DNA of 64,000 nucleotides from Pseudomonas sp. NFACC02 (GTDB lineage Bacteria > Pseudomonadota > Gammaproteobacteria > Pseudomonadales > Pseudomonadaceae). Shown here in pieces: positions 59,526 to 64,000 of this stretch. How positions within the stretch are numbered: the stretch's first letter is position 1; each line of letters opens with the position of its first letter. Where the stretch lies: the NCBI RefSeq assembly GCF_900110765.1, contig NZ_FOEO01000005.1:83675-147674 (forward strand), given 5' to 3'. Both the position numbers and the translations under genes were made by a program. The notes below the pieces were generated by a model that was not told the DNA's origin, ran no database searches, and worked only from the letters and a program-made list of their open reading frames with translations.

Positions 59526-60449
59526 CTATGATTTAGGGATTGCCATCTTGATATCCACAAGCGCGTGCTCCAAGCTTTTGGCAGATATGTCGAAGTACGA
59601 AAGCTGCATTATGTTATCAGGATTGAATAGTTCCTTTCCGCTAATCACAAGATTCTTAATATTTTCAATTCCTTTAGATGCATTACCTATCCATGAGTGG
59701 TGTTTGTTGATTTCTCCAGCGCGCCATAAATAGATCTCCTCTACGCTAGAGGTCACTACCGATTCTAATGTTGATATGTAACCAAAGACATCTTCATCTT
59801 TATAGGTTGACGCAAGAAAAGAAAATCCCTCTATCTGGCCTATTTTTATTTCCTTAGGCGGCACTGAACCTGTCTTTCTAGCGGCTGGATTAGTCTCGAA
59901 ATAAATCTCGCGCTCCTCCTTGGTCCTTGTCTCGTAGCGATAGACCCCAGGGTCTCGGGTTTTGATCTTATGTGCCAACCTAGCGCTCTCCGCAGAAGAC
60001 AAGGCTCCGCGCAGCTTGAATCTGAGTGACTTCAAGAAATCGAACTCGCTTTTAAGTCCGATCATTTCAGCGAGGATTAATGGTGCGTCTTTCTTCAACT
60101 CAAGTATTCGATTGACTTTTAGTCTTCTATTATAGAGCGTATCGTGACGCTTCATTTCGGCTGCAAAGTCTGCTTTGAAATGCAGCGTTCCGCAGTCTTT
60201 GCCTATGTTTGTTTCTAGGTTGTCGCTGGTTGTTATCAGGTACCCGTGAAGATGTTTGGTTCCACAATCTGCGATGCCGCACTTAATTTGTGCGCCTTTC
60301 AGGTGGTAGGGTGCAACGATTCTACCGAAAGATCGCTCTTTGTGCTTCGGCTTGAAATATAAAGAAGCGTTATAATTAGGGCGGCCTATAATAGAGTCTA
60401 TATCTGCCAATACCGGTACGTCATCAAATGTTAAATCGTCATCGCTCAT
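59526..60449 (-). CDS. AT-rich unknown gene in lambda rex position
   Basis: Predicted 307 residues from ATG 60449 (MSDDDLTFDDVPVLADIDSI) with AAGGAAG upstream. A zinc-ribbon-like module lies at about 60-100: IKCGIADCGTKHLHGYLI, then ETNIGKDCGTLHF. The rest is charged, helical, with no family that I recognise. The DNA is much AT-richer than the neighbouring genes. It follows cI on the same strand, so it should be transcribed in the lysogen from the repressor promoter, as rexAB are in lambda. That placement makes an anti-phage or lysogenic-conversion role plausible; it is not shown. Confidence 0.75.
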   Translation of the reverse strand: MSDDDLTFDDVPVLADIDSIIGRPNYNASLYFKPKHKERSFGRIVAPYHLKGAQIKCGIADCGTKHLHGYLITTSDNLETNIGKDCGTLHFKADFAAEMKRHDTLYNRRLKVNRILELKKDAPLILAEMIGLKSEFDFLKSLRFKLRGALSSAESARLAHKIKTRDPGVYRYETRTKEEREIYFETNPAARKTGSVPPKEIKIGQIEGFSFLASTYKDEDVFGYISTLESVVTSSVEEIYLWRAGEINKHHSWIGNASKGIENIKNLVISGKELFNPDNIMQLSYFDISAKSLEHALVDIKMAIPKS

Positions 60450-60611
60450 ATTGCTTCCTTGATTACGAGTGCGTTTTTGTAACTTATGCATAACATCGAA
60501 GTCTAGCTTACCTATTACGTACCCTGCCGGTGCACCCCTCACTCAGGCCATTCGCATAGCCCACCGATCCAGCACCTACTCGGCCACTTGGCGTCTTTTA
60601 CGTGCAGACGA

Positions 60612-61499
60612 TCAGACCAGATTCCCGTTCCAGACGAACAGTACGCGTGCCTGGATGTACGTCTCGTCGATGAAGATGTCCTCAGCCTTGTGCTTCCGGT
60701 TGTCGGAAATCATTTTGAATTTGTCCTTTCCCTTCATCTGCAGCCGCTTGATGTACTGAAAGCCCTGGTACGAGAAGTAGTAAATGCCGTCGCCGATGAA
60801 TTCCTTGATGCTGATGTCCACCAGGCACGGGTCGCCATGCTTGATCGTCGGCGTCATCGACTGACCCCAGCCGGTGATGACCTTCAGGTGGTAATGCTCT
60901 TTGAACTCAACGCCCATCGATCTGAGCTGGGAAGGGCTGACGCGCACATCCTGAAGCATTTCCGGGAAGTCGTGAGCTACCTCACCGCCGCCCAGCGCGC
61001 CTCGCACGTCATAGTGCGCGATCCACACTTCGTCGCCGACCTTGCCGATGCCAGGCTTGTAGGCGTCGTTCACCAGCACTTCACTGGTGCCTTCTGGCTC
61101 ATCACCCTCAGCGACTGCAAGAAGTGCTTGGCGGGTTTCCTCCGGAAGATTCTTCCCTTGCTTGGCCAGCATTTGTCGAACCAGTTCTGCGGCAGAGCTT
61201 GGCTCGTTAGTAGCGGCTGGCTGCTCGGCTGCGGCGGTCAAACCGCTTATTTCTTTCGCTAGGCGCTTGCTGAATTTCTCAACCGGCACCCCGAGCACGC
61301 GCGAAAGCACTGAGGCGAACTTCGCGTTCAGAGGATTCGTACCGTTCAGGTACATAGCAACCGCCGCAGCCGAGATGTCGGCCGCTTCGGCCAAGCTGGC
61401 TTGGGTCAGGCCGAGGGCGTTCTTCTTAGACACGAAAAGCGCCTTGGCGGCGTCGCATTCAGCCTTGAGTTCGGGGGACAGCTCTTTCTTTTTCGTCAT
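60612..61499 (-). CDS. cI: CI-type prophage repressor (HTH + S24 peptidase)
   Basis: Predicted 295 residues. Helix-turn-helix at about 25-60 (LTQASLAEAADISAAAVAMY), linker, and LexA-like S24 autoprotease domain with Ser214 in GWGQSMTPT and Lys251 in YIKRLQM. A cleavage site may be in the RGALGGGEV stretch. RecA-stimulated self-cleavage would induce the prophage. It lies divergent to cro across three operators. No ribosome site is seen before ATG 61499; the predicted PRM start is close to the ATG, so the mRNA may be leaderless as in lambda. Confidence 0.93.
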   Translation of the reverse strand: MTKKKELSPELKAECDAAKALFVSKKNALGLTQASLAEAADISAAAVAMYLNGTNPLNAKFASVLSRVLGVPVEKFSKRLAKEISGLTAAAEQPAATNEPSSAAELVRQMLAKQGKNLPEETRQALLAVAEGDEPEGTSEVLVNDAYKPGIGKVGDEVWIAHYDVRGALGGGEVAHDFPEMLQDVRVSPSQLRSMGVEFKEHYHLKVITGWGQSMTPTIKHGDPCLVDISIKEFIGDGIYYFSYQGFQYIKRLQMKGKDKFKMISDNRKHKAEDIFIDETYIQARVLFVWNGNLV

Positions 61500-61508
61500 C
61501 CGTGAAAT

Positions 61509-61572
61509 TTAACCGTTGGTTAAGTTATTTGCGCTAACCGCCGGTATTGCTCAAATGCTAACCGCCGGTTAA
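61509..61572. promoter_or_regulatory. OR operator region with PR promoter
   Basis: Three 15-bp operators: 61509-61523 TTAACCGTTGGTTAA (OR3-like), 61534-61548 CTAACCGCCGGTATT (OR2-like) and 61558-61572 CTAACCGCCGGTTAA (OR1-like), with centres 25 and 24 bases apart. PR: -35 TTGCTC (61547-61552), 17-base spacer, -10 TAATAT (61570-61575), so OR1 and OR2 cover it. OR3 covers the likely PRM -10 (TAAATT, 61512-61507). Confidence 0.9.
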
Positions 61573-61607
61573 TATCTCGGACATACATCGTCTGTTGAGG
61601 CAAAGAA

Positions 61608-61814
61608 ATGAAAAAGACGCCATTGCCAGAGCTGGTCGAGCGGATTGGTCAATCAGCGGTCGCCAAAGGTCTTGGCGTCAGTGCTCCGGCCATTTCGAAG
61701 GCCCTCAAGGCATCACGGGAAATCCTGGTGATCGAGCATGAAGACGGGAAGCTAACGGCGGAAGAGATTCGCCCATTTCCCTGCCAGCTCCCGCCACAGA
61801 AGTCCGCTGCCTAG
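61608..61814 (+). CDS. cro: Cro repressor
   Basis: Sixty-eight residues: LPELVERIGQSAVAKGLGVS, then APAISKALKASREI, a short helix-turn-helix typical of lambda-like Cro, with a beta-hairpin tail (ILVIEHEDGKLTAEEIRPF). GAGG lies seven bases before ATG 61608. First gene of the rightward operon from PR. It should bind the same 15-bp operators as CI. Confidence 0.88.
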   Translation: MKKTPLPELVERIGQSAVAKGLGVSAPAISKALKASREILVIEHEDGKLTAEEIRPFPCQLPPQKSAA

Positions 61815-62017
61815 CTGGGCTTCGAGCTGAGCGAGATCTTCGCCTGCTCGAAGCCGCGCAGAGCCTCTTGACTCAACTGATCACGCAACTGACTGGCCTT
61901 CAGCTCGAACGCAGGCCAGAGCCTCATCTGAGAAGACAGGGGCAGGGTGGATGCCAGGGCACCCACAAAGCAGCAGATGGCAGTTATCTCGCCTCGCAGT
62001 TCGGAAGAGTCGGTCAT
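61811..62017 (-). CDS. Antisense gene between cro and the CII-like gene
   Basis: Sixty-eight residues from ATG 62017 (MTDSSELRGEITAICCFVGA), with AAGGA upstream. One moderately hydrophobic stretch (ICCFVGALASTLPLSS) and a helical C terminus. Its 3' end overlaps the cro stop by four bases on the other strand. If expressed, transcription would oppose PR, so it might modulate the lytic switch. Function unknown. Confidence 0.5.
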   Translation of the reverse strand: MTDSSELRGEITAICCFVGALASTLPLSSQMRLWPAFELKASQLRDQLSQEALRGFEQAKISLSSKPS

Positions 62018-62098
62018 GGATACGTCCTTGATCGGTCGGTAAGCAAATGATCGCGTCGCCGGTGGCGTAACGCCACGTAACAATTATCGAGGTGTGAC

Positions 62099-62524
62099 AT
62101 GCAGGAATTGATGAAGGCCATCTACGACGTGGTGGACACCCACGGTGCAAGCCGGATCGCCGAAGGCGCGAGCTTCCCCTCGCGCACTTTGTTGTCGCAG
62201 AAAGCCAACCCGGACTACGACAGCCACAAGATGAACGTGCAGGAGCTGCACCGGATCATGAAATACACCGAAGACTTCCGCCCGCTGAAGGCTTGGGCAG
62301 AGCACTTCGGGTTTGACCTGGTTCCGAAAGAGAAGCCTGCACCTACCGACCTCAACTCCGCGCTGATGCGCCTGCACGTCGACCTGGCTGACGTGACTCG
62401 TCTCGCCTACGACGCCCAGGCCGACGGCCGCGTTTGCTCGCGTGAGAAGTCGGAACTGATCAAGGAAGCCGACGAGGTGATCGTCAGCCTGGAAGTGTTC
62501 AAGCAGTCCGTGAAGGTCGCCTGA
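62099..62524 (+). CDS. CII/CP76-type phage regulatory protein
   Basis: Predicted 141 residues of the Phage_CP76 (regulatory protein CII) family: AIYDVVDTHGASRIAEGASF, PSRTLLSQKANPDYDSHKMN and LKAWAEHFGFDLVP. Members are thought to be activators of lysogeny promoters in P2- and lambda-like phages. Its position after cro matches lambda cII. AACAATTATCGAGGTGTGAC before the ATG contains a GAGGTG ribosome site. Confidence 0.82.
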   Translation: MQELMKAIYDVVDTHGASRIAEGASFPSRTLLSQKANPDYDSHKMNVQELHRIMKYTEDFRPLKAWAEHFGFDLVPKEKPAPTDLNSALMRLHVDLADVTRLAYDAQADGRVCSREKSELIKEADEVIVSLEVFKQSVKVA

Positions 62525-62540
62525 GATTCAGACACAAAAA

Positions 62541-62560
62541 AGCCACCGGGCAGGGTGGCT
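62541..62560 (-). terminator. Hairpin after the CII-like gene
   Basis: AGCCACC - GGGCAG - GGTGGCT, with six A residues on its left, giving a T run only on the minus strand. It may stop antisense transcription toward the CII-like gene, or act weakly on the plus strand. Confidence 0.55.
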
Positions 62561-62584
62561 AATTGCAAAACGAGTGAGGCAAGT

Positions 62585-63385
62585 ATGCACAGCCATCAAA
62601 CCTTGATCAATACCCCAGAAGCCGCGCCACGTTTTCATAATCAGCAAAACGTGGCGCGCACGATGTCTTCGCGTGAGATTGCGAACCTGACCGGTAAACG
62701 TCATCCAGACGTTAAGCGCGACATTCAAACCATGGCTTCCGAGCTGAAAGTTAATGTGAGCAATTTTGCTCACATCTACCTCGACGGCCGGAACCGCGAG
62801 CAAACCGAATATCTGCTTGATCGTGAGCACACAGACTGCTTGCTCACTGGTTACAGCGCTGGCTTGCGCATGAAGGTCATCCGCCGCTGGCACGAACTTG
62901 AGCAGCAATCGGCGTCACGTGAGGCCGTCACAGCGAACGGAACGAAGGTCATCGGCGAAATCGCGATCATGGAATGCTTCACGCGCCTGCTGAAGCCTGC
63001 ACCGTCCAGCCAGATGCTCATGCTGACGAAGATCGCCGAGAACAACGGCCTTGATCCGAAGTTTCTCCCAGGCTATGCCGTGGACGCTGCACCGGATGCT
63101 GTTGGCGGCTCTTCCATGCCCACCAAGTCTGCGACCGCACTGCTGAAGGACTTCGGCCTGGGCGGCTCAGTCGTGTCATTCAACAAGAAGCTCGAAGCCG
63201 CCGGCTACCTCAAGGTATTGACCCGCAAGAACTCTAAGCAGGAGGTCGTTCCGTTCTGGTCGATCACTGAAAAGGGCCTCGCCTACGGCAAGAACCTGAC
63301 CAGCCCTCAATCCCCCCGCGAAACGCAACCTCACTGGTACGTCGATCGCTTCCTCGAATTGGCCAAAATGGTCGGGAAGGCCTGA
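62585..63385 (+). CDS. Rha family phage regulatory protein
   Basis: Predicted 266 residues. The N-terminal Rha domain (about 20-110) reads MSSREIANLTGKRHPDVKRD, AHIYLDGRNREQTEYLL and GYSAGLRMKVIRRWHELE. The C-terminal part resembles phage antirepressor/KilA-C-like DNA-binding modules, ending YVDRFLELAKMVGKA. Rha proteins are implicated in lysis-lysogeny control. ATG 62585 follows GAGG. It precedes the replication gene by one base beyond its stop. Confidence 0.85.
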   Translation: MHSHQTLINTPEAAPRFHNQQNVARTMSSREIANLTGKRHPDVKRDIQTMASELKVNVSNFAHIYLDGRNREQTEYLLDREHTDCLLTGYSAGLRMKVIRRWHELEQQSASREAVTANGTKVIGEIAIMECFTRLLKPAPSSQMLMLTKIAENNGLDPKFLPGYAVDAAPDAVGGSSMPTKSATALLKDFGLGGSVVSFNKKLEAAGYLKVLTRKNSKQEVVPFWSITEKGLAYGKNLTSPQSPRETQPHWYVDRFLELAKMVGKA

Positions 63386-63386
63386 C

Positions 63387-64000
63387 ATGCAATTCACCGT
63401 AACCATCAACCAGGTGAAGGCGTTGGAGTGGGGGCTTAACTCGCAGCAAGCTCTGCTGTTCGCCTTCATCTACGGCTGCCCGAGCTGGACCAAGCCGGTC
63501 ACCACTGACGACGGCGTTTTCTTTGCGCTGAGCAAAGCGAAGATCGTCGAAGAGTTGCCGCTGCTGACCGATAAACCCGACACCGCGTACCGCATGCTGA
63601 AGGCGCTGGACGAGGCAGGTTTGATCCAGTTGTCGAGTACCTCGAACATCACGCTTTTCCGCCTGACCCCGAAAGCTGCCGAGTGGAATCAGAAACTCGA
63701 TGGGTCGGAAAAATATCCGACCCCACCTGAAAACAAAGGTCGGAAAAAAATCCGATCTACCTCGGATAAATCTCCGAGCAAGGTCGGAAAAAAATCCGAG
63801 CAAGGGTCGGAAAAATCTCCGACAAATCAGGATACCAATCATCAGGATACCAATCAGGGTACAAGTCAGGACTTGCCGGAGGGTGCGGCGGTGCCGACCC
63901 AGTCCGGGAGTTTGGTGCTTGTGGTTGATCGCCCAGACGCTCCCCGTGTCGAGATCCCCGCCGACATGCCGGGACCCAAAGATCAGACCTGCAAAACCTT
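63387..64000 (+). CDS. O-like replication initiation protein, partial
   Basis: The first 204 codons are in the window; the 3' end lies beyond. Residues about 1-100 look like a winged-helix domain (FALSKAKIVEELPLLTDKPD, then TAYRMLKALDEAGLIQLSST), as in lambda O-type initiators. Residues about 105-160 are a low-complexity Lys/Ser/Asp/Gln linker, encoded by the iterons and by 15-bp tandem repeats. In lambda the origin also lies in the middle of O. Starts at ATG 63387, one base after the Rha gene stop. Confidence 0.8.
   Translation, partial: MQFTVTINQVKALEWGLNSQQALLFAFIYGCPSWTKPVTTDDGVFFALSKAKIVEELPLLTDKPDTAYRMLKALDEAGLIQLSSTSNITLFRLTPKAAEWNQKLDGSEKYPTPPENKGRKKIRSTSDKSPSKVGKKSEQGSEKSPTNQDTNHQDTNQGTSQDLPEGAAVPTQSGSLVLVVDRPDAPRVEIPADMPGPKDQTCKT
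63704..63857. other. Probable prophage replication origin (five iterons)
   Basis: Five 20-bp iterons start at 63704, 63739, 63761, 63783 and 63806. The common form is GGTCGGAAAAAAATCCGA followed by [CGT]C; each is an inverted repeat of TCGGA/TCCGA around an A-rich centre. Four are spaced by 22-23 bases, about two helical turns. Two perfect tandem 15-bp repeats (TCAGGATACCAATCA) follow at 63828-63857. Placement in the initiator gene is as in lambda ori. Confidence 0.88.

Larger units (their letters stand above)
40840..64000. mobile_element. Lambda-like prophage (left and central part)
   Basis: From the junction in the kinase gene to the end of the window the genes follow lambda order: int, xis, accessory early genes, exonuclease and annealing protein, PL/OL with boxA, rex-position gene, cI, OR/PR, cro, CII-like, and O-like with iterons. 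Structural and lysis genes would lie further right. The integrase and Xis are clearly lambda-type. Several AT-rich genes on the strand opposite to the lytic operons look like later acquisitions. Confidence 0.93.

Noticed and set aside
59526..60449. Direct homologue of lambda RexA or RexB
   Set aside because: Only the position matches; I see no sequence resemblance to RexA and no membrane spans as in RexB.
63704..63857. Regular short repeats as a CRISPR array
   Set aside because: Unit spacing is only 22-23 bases with no spacers of 30 bases, repeats are dyads inside a coding gene, and no cas gene is present.

Overview
The window is a Pseudomonas chromosome fragment, most likely from the fluorescens/syringae side of the genus rather than P. 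aeruginosa. Support comes from the high-GC coding style, Pseudomonas-type gene sets (YggL, DacB, NhaR-TerC, DUF1654), Pseudomonas intergenic palindromic repeats and two tRNA-Val(GAC) genes. Bases 1-40.8 kb are chromosomal. Bases 40.8-64 kb are the left and central part of a lambda-like prophage that runs off the right edge.

Chromosomal part. (1) 479-6444, minus strand: five translationally coupled genes that look like a polyprenyl-phosphate D-arabinofuranose (or related pentose) pathway. In order of transcription they are a HAD-UbiA fusion (DPPR synthase-like), DprE1-like oxidase, DprE2-like reductase, an LPG-synthase-type membrane protein (flippase candidate) and a GT-C type glycosyltransferase. 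(2) norR (6742-8301), an MFS permease, mntH and a DUF2214 protein. (3) 12550-21858: an ectoine uptake and breakdown locus, with ehuBCDA on minus and enuR-eutB-eutC-doeA-doeB on plus. (4) 21.9-39.1 kb: housekeeping and small conserved genes (pbpG, dacB, yceH, nhaR/terC, a PuuB-like oxidase, lipoproteins, yggL), two tRNA-Val copies and several clear intrinsic terminators. (5) 39131-40.9 kb: the 3' part of a BvgS/EvgS-type hybrid kinase whose 5' end is cut off by the prophage.

Prophage. The layout follows lambda closely. Reading inward from attL: int and xis (overlapping), a delayed-early leftward region with an atypical C5 cytosine methyltransferase and two PP-loop (PAPS-reductase-like) proteins, a recombination pair (YqaJ exonuclease and RecT), a run of small overlapping genes, then a PL-like promoter overlapped by two operators and followed by a boxA element. 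The immunity region has a CI repressor (S24 protease type), three operators with PR, cro and a CII/CP76 protein. It is followed by a Rha-type antirepressor-like gene and an O-like replication gene carrying five 20-bp iterons, the probable origin.

Inserted against or between the lytic genes are accessory (moron) genes: an AbiC-like abortive-infection membrane protein, a tandem triplet of ~70-aa paralogues, a small membrane protein, a LexA-box-controlled DUF1654 gene, and an AT-rich unknown gene in the position of lambda rex. The last one and the AbiC-like gene are the best candidates for undescribed phage-defence functions.
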